DNA of 64,000 bases. It comes from Phycisphaerae bacterium. Its GTDB lineage: Bacteria; Planctomycetota; Phycisphaerae; SM23-33. The DNA is taken from the NCBI GenBank assembly GCA_030745875.1, contig JASLNT010000016.1:62001-126000 (forward strand), in the 5' to 3' direction. This document shows positions 46,262-55,221 of the stretch, one piece after another. Position 1 is the first letter of the stretch, and every line of letters starts with the position of its first letter. The translations under genes and the position numbers were made by a program. Under the pieces are notes generated by a model that was not told the DNA's origin, searched no databases, and worked only from the letters and a program-made list of their open reading frames with translations.

Positions 46262-47206
46262 TTATTTGGGGGTTATGCCTGAATCGCTAAGCCATGCGAT
46301 GAAACTCTTCGGCCAGAGCGCCTTTGATTTTCCAGGCCCGGCGCCCATGCCGAATCCGTGCGAACCTTTGCCGAAGACGTGAAGTTCAGCGTTGACTCCG
46401 GCTTTGAGGAGTTTCGCGTAGAAATCGACGCACTTCTCGGCCGGCGTCAAGCGGTCGATGCGAGCATTAACGATAAACATCGGGCATATGCCGTGCTTCT
46501 CTTTTCCCGCCGCCACGCGACCGGCGAGGGTTTTGTCGGCGTCTTTGGGTATGCCCGGGTAGAACAGTCCGGCGAAATTCGGTCTGCCGCTGACTTGATA
46601 CCCAAATTCGGGATCGTCGTGCAGTGCGGTGTTCAGTGCGAGATGCCCGCCGGCGGAGAATCCGCATATTCCAATCTTGTTGGTCTTCAGACCGAGTTTT
46701 GAGGCTCCCGTTCTGAGAATTCGGATCGCCTGCCTCGCGTCGGTCCGGACGGATCGCTGATAGTTGTCCCATGCGTTGGGCTTGCTCAGATCGGCCGGGC
46801 GCGTGCGGTACTTCAGCACCAGCGAAGTCACGCCGTACTTCTTCAACCATATCGCCAGATCGTGCCCTTCGCGGTCGATCCATATGTCGCGAAAGCCCCC
46901 GCCCGGGCAGATCACCAGCCCCACGCCGTTGGGTTTGGCCGGGCGGTGGATGGTGTAAGTCGGTTTCGAGACCGAACTGAACACGCGATTCGATCCGGAG
47001 GGGGACTCGGGGCGAGCCTTGTAGGTTCGGACCTTCTCCTTGACGCCGGTCTTGCTGGGCGGTTTGTCCCAAAGCAGTAGTTCGGCGGGCAGTTCGGCGC
47101 CCAGCAGTGGTGACGCCAGCGCCAGTGCGACCACGAGCAAGCTCATCGCGCCTCGCCGGGCGGCCCCACTGGTATCGGTATGGTTCATTCGATGGGTCCT
47201 CATCAT
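46262..47206 (-). CDS. Exported alpha/beta hydrolase, acetyl-esterase-like
   Basis: The protein has 314 aa. The signal is MSLLVVALALASPLLGA after a short basic start. The fold shows oxyanion motif ICPGGGFRDIW, nucleophile GFSAGGHLALN, acid in NARIDRLTPAEK, and His in GKGSHGFGMG. This is the BD-FAE/Aes-type set used by acetylxylan and feruloyl esterases. It probably removes ester groups from the same polymer as the sulfatases. Its ATG overlaps the stop of the preceding oxidoreductase gene (ATGA), indicating coupled translation, and the next gene starts 10 bp on. Confidence 0.88.
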   Translation of the reverse strand: MMRTHRMNHTDTSGAARRGAMSLLVVALALASPLLGAELPAELLLWDKPPSKTGVKEKVRTYKARPESPSGSNRVFSSVSKPTYTIHRPAKPNGVGLVICPGGGFRDIWIDREGHDLAIWLKKYGVTSLVLKYRTRPADLSKPNAWDNYQRSVRTDARQAIRILRTGASKLGLKTNKIGICGFSAGGHLALNTALHDDPEFGYQVSGRPNFAGLFYPGIPKDADKTLAGRVAAGKEKHGICPMFIVNARIDRLTPAEKCVDFYAKLLKAGVNAELHVFGKGSHGFGMGAGPGKSKALWPKSFIAWLSDSGITPK

Positions 47207-48957
47207 TTCTCGCCGCCGGCCACGTACTCCATGATCCTGACGAACGACTTGCCCCTGTTGGCCATCTGGGGATGGACTCGACGTTTGTCCGCCCAGAGTT
47301 GGGCGATTCTGGCCTTTTGAGCGTCGCTCAACCCGGCCATTCGTCGATCAACATACTTCTGGTGCTTGGCGAGGCCGTACGCTTTTGGAAGATCGTTCTG
47401 ATCGATTTGCGTCAGCAGTTTCTCAAGCTTTGAGACAGGAGGTGTGCGTTTTTCGATCTCCGGCGTGCGACCTGTCTTTTTTGACGGGGCTCCAATCTCC
47501 ATCTTGGGTTTGTCCAGTTCCCAGCCCTTGCGGTAACTGCCCTGGATGAACTTGTCGGCCTCGGGAGCATTGACGGCCTTCATCTGAGCCGGGTCCCACT
47601 TGAGCTTCTTACCGGTTCGATAGGCCACGTTCCCCAGCGCCAACGTTTCGCACAGGGGGCCCGAGTAGCTGAAAGGCATTTCCGCTTTCGATTGATCGTT
47701 AGTTCTGACCGCCTGTATCCACTGGCGATACTCACCACCGGGAGATCGAGGAAGAGTACGCCGCGGGGGCGTGTACTTGGCGAACTTGGATTTCGGGTAC
47801 AACTCCATCGGGCCGGCGGGCCCTCTTTCGATCTGCATGGTCAGCCTTCCTTCACTCCCGACAAAGTGCATGGCGACAGGCCAATCGTGAGGCAGATCCA
47901 GACCCTTCAATTCATCAAAACGCTTATTACCGTGGGCCCATTTCAGTGTCACCGGCGGTTTCTTTCCTCGCGCCGGGAACGTCCATGTAGCTTTCTGCCA
48001 TGGGGGAACGCGTTCCAAAGCGGGGCGGCCGGGGCCTTCGCCGTCGGCCGTCAACGGGTACTTCAGGTCCAGCGCCCAGAATACGAGGTCTACAGCGTGA
48101 CTGCCGATGTCGGCAATCCGCCCGTTGCCGAAATCCCACCAACTTCGCCAACTTGAGGGATGATAAAAACGGCGTCCTGTGCCCGGATAGGGATGGGGCT
48201 CCCTGGGTCCAAGCCACAAATCCCAATCGAGGTTATCCGGGATGGGCCCTTTCTCCCGTAACTGTTTATCGGCAAAGGCGGGGTTATAGTTCCTTACCGC
48301 TCTTGGCGGCCAGGCTTTGGGGCCTTGGTATTTATCCCATTCATTATCGCACCAGACGAATGCATCTTTGACTTCCCCGATATCACCGGCCTGGATTATC
48401 TCGACGGCCTGATGGAATATCTCGCTGGTGTGGTTTCCGATTCCCATCTGGGTAATCACCCCGTATTGCTTCGCCAGTTGGGTCGCCAGGCGTATCTCGT
48501 GGATGTTATGTCCGAGCAGCTTGGAGCAATAGACATGCTTGCCCATTTTCATTGCCATTGCGGCCGCGGAGATGTGTATATGTTCGGGCGTTGTGATCAC
48601 AACCGCATCGATGTTGTCCTTCTCTTTGGCGAGCATGACGCGGAAATCTTTGTATTTCGGGACCTTGGGGAACTGCTTGAAGAGACCTGTGATCCTGCGA
48701 CTACCGTACTCCTTTGTTTCAGTATGGTTGGCGGACCATGAATCCACATCGCAAAGGGCGACTACGTTTATTCCGCCGACTTTGAGCATTTGGGTGACGA
48801 CAAACGCCCCATGCCCTCCAGAACCTACAACACCGATATTGATCAGGTTACTCGGGGCTGCCTTGCCAAGAACGTGTCGCGGAACAACTGTAATCGCAGC
48901 GGCGCTGGCGGCGGCGCCCACAAATTGACGTCGCGTAAGTCCTGATTTACGGTGCAT
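47203..48957 (-). CDS. Tat-exported Gfo/Idh/MocA oxidoreductase with C-terminal extension
   Basis: The protein has 584 aa behind GGGAGA, with a Tat signal (TRRQFVGAAASAA). The Rossmann loop is GVVGSGGHGAF, and the MGIGNHTSEIF segment and WWDFGNGRIADIGSHAVD are shared with the two paralogues here. The usual EKPL at the catalytic-lysine strand reads SKLLGHN, so Lys is kept but the flanking Glu and Pro are not. About 90 extra charged, helical residues at the C-terminus (about 495-584) distinguish it from the others. It probably acts on sugars in the periplasm, in the 3-keto-sugar scheme with DUF1080 partners. It is tightly packed between the gene at 48984 and the esterase gene. Confidence 0.85.
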   Translation of the reverse strand: MHRKSGLTRRQFVGAAASAAAITVVPRHVLGKAAPSNLINIGVVGSGGHGAFVVTQMLKVGGINVVALCDVDSWSANHTETKEYGSRRITGLFKQFPKVPKYKDFRVMLAKEKDNIDAVVITTPEHIHISAAAMAMKMGKHVYCSKLLGHNIHEIRLATQLAKQYGVITQMGIGNHTSEIFHQAVEIIQAGDIGEVKDAFVWCDNEWDKYQGPKAWPPRAVRNYNPAFADKQLREKGPIPDNLDWDLWLGPREPHPYPGTGRRFYHPSSWRSWWDFGNGRIADIGSHAVDLVFWALDLKYPLTADGEGPGRPALERVPPWQKATWTFPARGKKPPVTLKWAHGNKRFDELKGLDLPHDWPVAMHFVGSEGRLTMQIERGPAGPMELYPKSKFAKYTPPRRTLPRSPGGEYRQWIQAVRTNDQSKAEMPFSYSGPLCETLALGNVAYRTGKKLKWDPAQMKAVNAPEADKFIQGSYRKGWELDKPKMEIGAPSKKTGRTPEIEKRTPPVSKLEKLLTQIDQNDLPKAYGLAKHQKYVDRRMAGLSDAQKARIAQLWADKRRVHPQMANRGKSFVRIMEYVAGGEK

Positions 48958-48983
48958 GTCTTTCTCCCTTCTTGACTTCCTTG

Positions 48984-50309
48984 CTAGAGTTCCCAGCCTT
49001 TGCGGTTTTCGCGTTGGATGAACTGGTCAGCCTCGGGGCAGTTTGTGGCTTTCAGGTTCTTTGCGTCCCACTGGAGTTTCTCGCCAACTCGACACGCAAC
49101 GGCTCCGAGGAGAATGGTTTCGGTCAGCGGTCCGGCGTAGGCGAAGTCGGTTCCGGTCGGGCTCCCGGTTTTGCAGGCTTTGATCCATTCGGCGTGGTGG
49201 GACATTACGTTAGTTACGTGCGCACGCTTGAATCCGGCGAAATCCTTCTCCGGAAACAGTTTGAACCGCCCGTAGTCGGCGATCATCATCCCTTTGGAGC
49301 CCACAAAGATCGTCGCCTCCGGCCAGTTGGGCATCTTGTGTTGCTTCTGCAGAGGCGGGCGCTGGTTGCCGTCGTACCACGTGAGCTCAACAGGCGGGAG
49401 GTCGCCCCGCTTGCCGAACGTCCACTTGCTGATCAACCAACGCGGCGCGCTTTCCTTGTAGATCGGTGTGGAGCGTTTGCTCTCGACCGTCAGCGGATAT
49501 TTCAGATCCAACGCACTAAACGGCAGATCGATCATGTGGCAGCCCATGTCGCCGATCCGCCCGTTTCCGAAGTCCCACCATCCCCGCCATGCCAGAGGCA
49601 GGTAGCAGCGGTGGTAAGGGCGATATGGCGCCGGACCCAGCCACAGGTCCCACTTCAGCGTCTTGGGGATCGGAGGGGTGTCTTTCGGGCGGTTCTTGCT
49701 CGGCCAGGATTCGTCGCACCAGCAGTGGGCTTCTTTAACGTCGCCGATCACCCCGGACTTTATCATCTTGACAACGCTGCGGTAGTTGTATCCGGAGTGG
49801 GCTCCGTTTCCCATCTGAGTGGCAAGACCGTATCGCTTGGCGATTTTGGTCGCCTCGCGGACTTCGCCGATGTTCTGGCCAAGCGGTTTCTCGCAGTAGA
49901 CGTGTATGCCCCTTTTCAGGGCCATCACGCTGGCTGGAATATGTACGTGATCGGTCGTGGAGATGACAACCGCATCGACATTCTTCCGCTCCTTGTCGAG
50001 CAGCTTGCGGAAATCGTAGTATTTCTTCACTTTGGGGAATTTCTTGTACGTGTCGGCGGCCCGCTTGTCGTCGACATCGCAGAACGCGACGATGTTCTCG
50101 CCCTTGACGTTCATAATATTGGCGTATCCCCTGCCTCCCACGCCGATGCACGCGATATTGAGCTTGTCGCTGGGAGCCTGCTTGCCCGGCGCGCCGAACA
50201 CGCTGGACGGAACGATCGTCAGCGAAGCCGCGGCGGCCGCAGCGCTGACAAACTCGCGCCTGGTGATTCTTGGAGTTATTGATTTACCGCTTGCCTTGTC
50301 GTCTTGCAT
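48984..50309 (-). CDS. Tat-exported Gfo/Idh/MocA oxidoreductase
   Basis: The protein has 441 aa from ATG 50309, placed eight bases after AGAGGA; a TTG at 50315 is too close to that site. The Tat signal is TRREFVSAAAAAA. The NAD(P) loop is CIGVGGRGYAN, acidic AFCDVDDKR follows, and CEKPLGQN carries the catalytic Lys. WWDFGNGRIGDMGCHMID holds the conserved substrate-site His. Its start lies 2 bp after the stop of the FecR anti-sigma gene, so it is co-transcribed with the sigma/FecR pair and may be among its targets. Most similar within the window to the protein at 53740. Confidence 0.88.
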   Translation of the reverse strand: MQDDKASGKSITPRITRREFVSAAAAAASLTIVPSSVFGAPGKQAPSDKLNIACIGVGGRGYANIMNVKGENIVAFCDVDDKRAADTYKKFPKVKKYYDFRKLLDKERKNVDAVVISTTDHVHIPASVMALKRGIHVYCEKPLGQNIGEVREATKIAKRYGLATQMGNGAHSGYNYRSVVKMIKSGVIGDVKEAHCWCDESWPSKNRPKDTPPIPKTLKWDLWLGPAPYRPYHRCYLPLAWRGWWDFGNGRIGDMGCHMIDLPFSALDLKYPLTVESKRSTPIYKESAPRWLISKWTFGKRGDLPPVELTWYDGNQRPPLQKQHKMPNWPEATIFVGSKGMMIADYGRFKLFPEKDFAGFKRAHVTNVMSHHAEWIKACKTGSPTGTDFAYAGPLTETILLGAVACRVGEKLQWDAKNLKATNCPEADQFIQRENRKGWEL

Positions 50310-50311
50310 AT

Positions 50312-51640
50312 TCAAATTCCTCTACTGTCGATCGGCGGGATGAATTCGACTTCGGTCAGTTCCAATCCCGCCTGTTTGTCCAGGGTATGACACCAGAAGG
50401 TCTTGACATCCAGACCGAACGGATCGCCAGCCAGCCTGCTCTCTATTCTGCGGAGCGAGGGGTCGAGCTGAAAGTCCCGAAACTCCAGAATGACCTCAAA
50501 ATCCCGTCCGCCTTGAAACTCGCCTGCCGGTCGCGTGGTCTGGAAGCGCCCGGCGAACTGACCGCCTGAGTTCGTGACCGTTACGCCGAAGTACACCTTG
50601 TGGGCTGAGGCGACCCGGCCGCGCACGCGGAGACGGGAGCCGGATTGAACTATGACCGGCGGCTTGTCGCCATGGGACAGTCCGAGCCCCACTGTGTAGA
50701 TCGTAGGGCCTTGGGGCGTGGTATATGGAATCGCCCTTAGTCTGGCGTCTCGGGTATCGGTCTTCGGAGACCACTTCCCTTGCGTCGCGCGGGGCCCGAG
50801 GCGCAGTTGACTGGCCCAGCGGTTTACCGAATCCGGGACGGGTACGGGGGAAAGTTTGCGATCGGCGGCGGCGATAACGCGGTGTTTTGCGGGAACGTCG
50901 ACCATGCTTCCGTCGCTGAGGCGTTTGATCCGCACTGTCCCCTCGCTGACGTTCAGGGTTGTCGCCAGCAGTTCGGCGTCAACTTCAAACTGCGTGCCCA
51001 GCACTTCGAGCATCGCCGAGCGAGTGTAGATAAGCATCGGCTTGCCCGCCGGTTGGGGCTTGACGTCGCCCGAGACGCCGCCTTCCTTGAGATGCAGTTT
51101 CTTCTGCCCGTGATCCGAGAAGGTGAGCGTCGCGTTACCGGAGATCGTCACGGTCGAGCGGTCGTTGAACTGCAATTCGAACCACGATCCGGGTTCCATT
51201 CCCTCAATGGTCCCTCCGGACAATTCGGTCCCCACGCTCAGGTCGTGAAACACCCGCCCGCCGTCGCCCGTCCATTGCAGAGATCCGCTCAATCCGGTGA
51301 TCTTGGCGATCTTCCGTTCGGCGCTCGGGCGCATTAAGAGAAAGCTCGCGACCAGGGCGATCGCGACAGCAGCCGCTACCCCCGACATCGCCAACCACCG
51401 TCGCGCTCGACCGCCCACACCAGACAAATCTTCGCACGCTTCGCACTCAATTCCGGTGTCCGACGATAGTTCAGTCAGATCATCGGCGGCGAGCGTTGCG
51501 TGAATGCGGGCCATTTTCAGGTACAGTTTTCGCGTATCGGCGTCGTCCTCAAGCTGCCGGGAGAGTTCGGCGACTTCGTCCGGCTCGGCGATTCCATCGA
51601 GGTGGCGAGCGATCACGGATTGCCAATCGTGCGTATTCAT
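50312..51640 (-). CDS. FecR-type anti-sigma factor with C-terminal beta-sandwich
   Basis: The protein has 442 aa from ATG 51640 (GAGGAG nine bases upstream; ATGA overlap with the sigma gene). The N-terminal 75 residues (HDWQSVIARHLDGIAEPDEVAEL) resemble the cytoplasmic anti-sigma domain of planctomycete FecR regulators. One TM helix lies at about 85-103 (AAAVAIALVASFLLM). A FecR domain (about 110-265) has STVTISGNATLTF and RSAMLEVLGTQFEV, the family signature. From about 300 to 435 a beta-rich domain with RLRVRGRVASAHKVYFGVTV looks like a carbohydrate-binding-like sandwich. I infer that binding of a sugar ligand outside releases the sigma factor inside. Confidence 0.85.
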   Translation of the reverse strand: MNTHDWQSVIARHLDGIAEPDEVAELSRQLEDDADTRKLYLKMARIHATLAADDLTELSSDTGIECEACEDLSGVGGRARRWLAMSGVAAAVAIALVASFLLMRPSAERKIAKITGLSGSLQWTGDGGRVFHDLSVGTELSGGTIEGMEPGSWFELQFNDRSTVTISGNATLTFSDHGQKKLHLKEGGVSGDVKPQPAGKPMLIYTRSAMLEVLGTQFEVDAELLATTLNVSEGTVRIKRLSDGSMVDVPAKHRVIAAADRKLSPVPVPDSVNRWASQLRLGPRATQGKWSPKTDTRDARLRAIPYTTPQGPTIYTVGLGLSHGDKPPVIVQSGSRLRVRGRVASAHKVYFGVTVTNSGGQFAGRFQTTRPAGEFQGGRDFEVILEFRDFQLDPSLRRIESRLAGDPFGLDVKTFWCHTLDKQAGLELTEVEFIPPIDSRGI

Positions 51641-52158
51641 GTTGCCGATCTCCTCATTTTCGATTCGATGCACTTATGCAGGGCGTGCCGAATACGTTGC
51701 AGCATCTTGTAAACAGCGTCCACCGACCGCCCGGTCCGTTGCGATAGTTCGCTGACGGGATACTCGTCGCTGTAGTAACCGCCCAGAAGTTGGCGATGAG
51801 ACTCGGGGAGGGCGTCAACACAGTGTTTCAGGAAGCTCTCTCGCTCGTCGAGTTCCGCAGCGTGCCGCTGTTCGTCTTGAAGCAATAACTCAGCCGCCCG
51901 CACGGTCAATCTGGCGCGCCGCCCGGATTTGCGAAGAAAGCGACGCACCTCCATTCGCACGAACCCCAGAGCCCAGTTAGCGAACGGACGCTCCGGGTCG
52001 TACTCGGAAAAACGGCGCCACAACGCTACAGAACACTCCTGAAGAACATCGCGTGCATCGGCGCGATTCGGTACGGCAACCAGCGCACACCGCAAGAGTT
52101 CGGGCTCGTGCTGAATCAGCAGCCGAGTAAAGCGTTCGTGATTGTCTTTCACTTCCAT
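51637..52158 (-). CDS. ECF sigma factor, planctomycete/Verrucomicrobia (Rhodopirellula-type) group
   Basis: The protein has 173 aa. Region 2 (about 10-75) shows ADARDVLQECSVALWRRF and RPFANWALGFVRMEVRRFLRK, the core-binding and -10-recognition helices. Region 4 (about 110-168) has ALPESHRQLLGGYYSDEYPV and VDAVYKMLQRIRHAL, the helix-turn-helix for -35 contacts. It is a short ECF protein without a C-terminal extension, of the kind paired with FecR/transmembrane anti-sigma proteins in planctomycetes. Its stop overlaps the FecR start by 4 bp. The position in the middle of a catabolic block suggests that it controls genes there, but no target promoter was identified. Confidence 0.9.
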   Translation of the reverse strand: MEVKDNHERFTRLLIQHEPELLRCALVAVPNRADARDVLQECSVALWRRFSEYDPERPFANWALGFVRMEVRRFLRKSGRRARLTVRAAELLLQDEQRHAAELDERESFLKHCVDALPESHRQLLGGYYSDEYPVSELSQRTGRSVDAVYKMLQRIRHALHKCIESKMRRSAT

Positions 52159-52230
52159 ACAATGCTCTTATAGCAAATCCGCCGCTGGCCGCGAAATTGG
52201 ACATTGTTTCCGCGTTTTCTTTGAATAATT

Positions 52231-53727
52231 TTACTTATCGTCCGGCGCTTCCGGGCGGAAGTGCTTGGCGTTGATCTTCGGAAGCCATTTCTTCAGTTTC
52301 GCTATGGTTTGCGCATGTTCCGGATTATTCGCCAGATTCTTCCATCCATGCGGGTCAGCCGCATTGTCGTACAACTCCTCACCACCGTCGCGATAGTGAA
52401 TGTAGTGATACCGCTGGCTGTGAATCGCGTGGTTCGCGCCGTACCAGTAGGGCGAATGCGTTATGAGCGCCGGATAAGGCCATGCCTTCTCCGGATCTCG
52501 CACCAGCGGGGCGATGCTGCGTCCGTCCAGATCGCTTCGCTTGGGCAGACCGCACAATTCGATAAGCGTCGGATACAAATCCACCAGGCTTACCGCACGC
52601 TTGCAGCGTCCCGATTTGGAAGAGCTCGGATCGCAGATAATCAGTGGAGTTCGACTCGTTTCTCTCCAGAGAGCGGACTTGGAGAAGTGGTCTTTCTCTC
52701 CGATGTGGTAGCCGTGGTCGCCCCACAAGACGACGATAGTGTTGTCCCGATGCCTGCTCTTTCTCAATGCTTCCAGAACGCGTCCCACGCATGCGTCGGC
52801 AAACGAGCATGACGCCAGGTAACCCTGAACCGCCTTTTTCCACTGTCCGTGAGCTTTGATGATATTGAAAGTCTTTCCCGCCATCCTGAGCCCCATTTTC
52901 GGGACATCGTCCAGATCATCTTCTTTACAGACGGGTAGTTGGACTTTGTCCAGCGGATGCATGTCGAAGTACTTCTTGGGCGCATACCAGCTCAGGTGCG
53001 GGCGGAATATTCCACACGCCAGGAAGAACGGTTTGTCGTGTTTTCGGCCCAGGAACTGTGCCGCCAGATCGGCGGTTTTCCAATCGTTTGTCTCCCGGTC
53101 GCCTTGGGCGATGGGAGCCCAATCGTTCAGGCGGGCTACTATCGGGTTGACGAACTTGTCTTTCATTCCGTGCAGGTAACGTTTCTCCGCCGGCGGTCGG
53201 GGCGTACCTGTCTTTGTGGAGTACTGCTTGTCCCAGGCGATCGGGTCGGAGAATTTCCCACGGGCCTGGTGGTAAATCTTGCCGCCGGTCCAGGCGGCGT
53301 ACCCGTGCTTGCGGAAGTACTGCGGTATCGTCACCCAATCCTTGTACTTCGGATGGTCGCGAAACCATGTCTTGTTGCCGTAAATGCCTGTGGTCGACGG
53401 ACGCAACCCTGTCATGGTCGACGTTCGGGACGGGTTGCACAGAGGCGCCGCACAGTACGCCTGTTCGAAGAGAACGCCTTCCCTGGCCAGTCGGTCGATA
53501 TTCGGTGTTTTGGCTTGCGGGTGTCCGCCCAGGCAGCCCACCCAGTCGTTCAAATCATCGACGGCGATAAACAGAACGTTGTATCTCTTTCGTTTGTCCG
53601 GGTTGGTCCGGTCGTTTGCGCGGCAGGTGCGAGTCAGCGAAGGGGCAATGGCTCCGGCGGCCAGCAGCTTCAGAAACTGACGACGGTCTAGTTCCATTCG
53701 GCGCTCACTTGATACGGGGCTCTTCAT
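52231..53727 (-). CDS. Exported Cys-type sulfatase, iduronate-2-sulfatase-like
   Basis: The protein has 498 aa; ATG 53727 follows GGAG by six bases. The signal is Tat-like (LDRRQFLKLLAAGAIAPS). The core starts VLFIAVDDLNDWVGCLGGHP, typical of iduronate-2-sulfatases. The active site is LCNPSRTSTMTGLRPSTTGIY (C about 97), fitting C-x-P-x-R. LWGDHGYHIGEKDHFSKS carries later metal ligands, a clear marker of this subgroup. It should remove 2-O-sulfate groups from sulfated sugars. It lies 12 bp after the oxidoreductase gene at 53740 and 72 bp before the sigma gene. Confidence 0.9.
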   Translation of the reverse strand: MKSPVSSERRMELDRRQFLKLLAAGAIAPSLTRTCRANDRTNPDKRKRYNVLFIAVDDLNDWVGCLGGHPQAKTPNIDRLAREGVLFEQAYCAAPLCNPSRTSTMTGLRPSTTGIYGNKTWFRDHPKYKDWVTIPQYFRKHGYAAWTGGKIYHQARGKFSDPIAWDKQYSTKTGTPRPPAEKRYLHGMKDKFVNPIVARLNDWAPIAQGDRETNDWKTADLAAQFLGRKHDKPFFLACGIFRPHLSWYAPKKYFDMHPLDKVQLPVCKEDDLDDVPKMGLRMAGKTFNIIKAHGQWKKAVQGYLASCSFADACVGRVLEALRKSRHRDNTIVVLWGDHGYHIGEKDHFSKSALWRETSRTPLIICDPSSSKSGRCKRAVSLVDLYPTLIELCGLPKRSDLDGRSIAPLVRDPEKAWPYPALITHSPYWYGANHAIHSQRYHYIHYRDGGEELYDNAADPHGWKNLANNPEHAQTIAKLKKWLPKINAKHFRPEAPDDK

Positions 53728-53739
53728 GAGGACTCCAGT

Positions 53740-55188
53740 CTACAGTTCCCATCCTTTGCGATATTTGCGCCGGATGAATCTGTCCGCCTTCGGGCAGTTA
53801 ACTGCTTTGAGCTTCATCGGGTCCCACTGCAGCTTCTCTCCGACTCGATAGGCGACATTTCCCAGCAGGACGGTTTCGGTCAGCGGTCCGGCGTAGTCGA
53901 AGCCGCAGGTGGTCGGTTTGCCCGTTTTGCACGCGATGATCCACTCCCTGGCGTGGCCGAATGAGCGGGGGATTGTCTTTGGGGGCATCTTGAAGCCGGC
54001 GAACTTCTTCTTGGGATACAGTTCGAATCTGGGAGGGATTACTTCGATTTCAGTGATCAGCATTCCTTCCGAACCCACGAACAGCACGCCAATAGGCCAG
54101 TTGGGCAGATTCGCTTGCTTCATCAATTTGGGGCGCTTACCACCGTGATGCCACGTCAGGGCGACCGGCGGCAGCTTGCCGCGCCTGGGGAACGTCCACT
54201 TGCTTATCAGCCATTTCGGCGCGACCTGCAGGCCCACGCGTCGAGGGCCCGTGGACTCGACCGTAAGCGGGTGTTTCAACTCCAGCGCCCAGAACACCAG
54301 ATCCAGCAGATGACAGCCCATGTCGCCGAGCCTTCCATTACCGAAATCCCACCAGTTGCGCCAGACAATAGGATGGTACGCCGGATGGTAGGGTCGCACC
54401 GGCGCCGGACCTAACCAGAGATCCCAGTTGAGACCCTCGGGAGTGGCGGGCTTTTGTCGCGGCGGGCGATCGCCCCATGCGAGCTTGCCGTCGTCAGCGG
54501 GCATGCCTTTGTCATTGTCGCACCAGGCGTGGGCTTCCCTGACATCGCCGATCGCGCCGGACCGTACAACCTCGACAACGCGGCGGAAGGTCTCGCTGGA
54601 GTGGTTTCCGATCCCCATCTGCGTGGCGACCTTGTTCTTCCTGGCGGTTTCCGCCGCCAACCGGGCTTCGCAAATGTTGTGGGCCAGCGGTTTCTCGCAG
54701 TAGCAGTGCTTGCCCATTCTCATCGCCATCACGCTGACCGGGATGTGCAGATGATCGGGCGCGGCTACGACAACCGCATCAATGTTCTTCTGCTCCTTGT
54801 CGAGCATCCTGCGGAAATCGGCGTATTGTTTAGCCTTGGGAAACTTCTTGAATCCGCCGTAATTGGTGACGGCTGGGAGCTTGCGGATTATCGTAGCGCT
54901 GGCGCGCTTACGGTCCACGTCGCAGAGCGCTGCAAACCTGACGCCGCCCAGTCCCTTTGGCATGCGTCGGGCTTGATTGTATATCTCGTCTACAAGGAAT
55001 GCTCCGTGCCCTCCCACACCGATGGCGCCAATATTCAACGTGTCGCTCGGAGCCGACCCGCCCGGACCGCCGAGAACGTGCGCCGGGACAACCGTAAGCC
55101 CCGCCGCAGCCGCTGCGGCGCCGACAAACTGGCGCCTCGTAACGGTTGATTGGCGGTTTGTCTTGCCCTTGCTCATGTCGGGGCTCAT
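53740..55188 (-). CDS. Tat-exported Gfo/Idh/MocA oxidoreductase
   Basis: The protein has 482 aa. The Tat signal TRRQFVGAAAAAAG ends near AHVLGG. The Rossmann loop is AIGVGGHGAFL, acidic ALCDVDRKR follows, and CEKPLAHN keeps the catalytic Lys in the standard EKP context. The N-terminal domain is longer than in the paralogue at 48984 because of an insertion around MPKGLGG and PAVTNYGGF. WWDFGNGRLGDMGCHLLD and PVRPYHPAYHPIVWRNW are shared motifs. Probably a periplasmic sugar oxidoreductase, working with the sulfatase 12 bp downstream. The TolB-like propeller gene is 33 bp upstream. Confidence 0.88.
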   Translation of the reverse strand: MSPDMSKGKTNRQSTVTRRQFVGAAAAAAGLTVVPAHVLGGPGGSAPSDTLNIGAIGVGGHGAFLVDEIYNQARRMPKGLGGVRFAALCDVDRKRASATIIRKLPAVTNYGGFKKFPKAKQYADFRRMLDKEQKNIDAVVVAAPDHLHIPVSVMAMRMGKHCYCEKPLAHNICEARLAAETARKNKVATQMGIGNHSSETFRRVVEVVRSGAIGDVREAHAWCDNDKGMPADDGKLAWGDRPPRQKPATPEGLNWDLWLGPAPVRPYHPAYHPIVWRNWWDFGNGRLGDMGCHLLDLVFWALELKHPLTVESTGPRRVGLQVAPKWLISKWTFPRRGKLPPVALTWHHGGKRPKLMKQANLPNWPIGVLFVGSEGMLITEIEVIPPRFELYPKKKFAGFKMPPKTIPRSFGHAREWIIACKTGKPTTCGFDYAGPLTETVLLGNVAYRVGEKLQWDPMKLKAVNCPKADRFIRRKYRKGWEL

Positions 55189-55221
55189 CTTATTGCATCG
55201 GCGGGGGGCGGAACAAGCGGC

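Noticed and set aside
48972-50282. A 436-codon plus-strand frame opposite an oxidoreductase gene.
   Set aside because: An antisense shadow in GC-rich DNA; the minus-strand product has a Tat signal and complete Gfo/Idh/MocA motifs.
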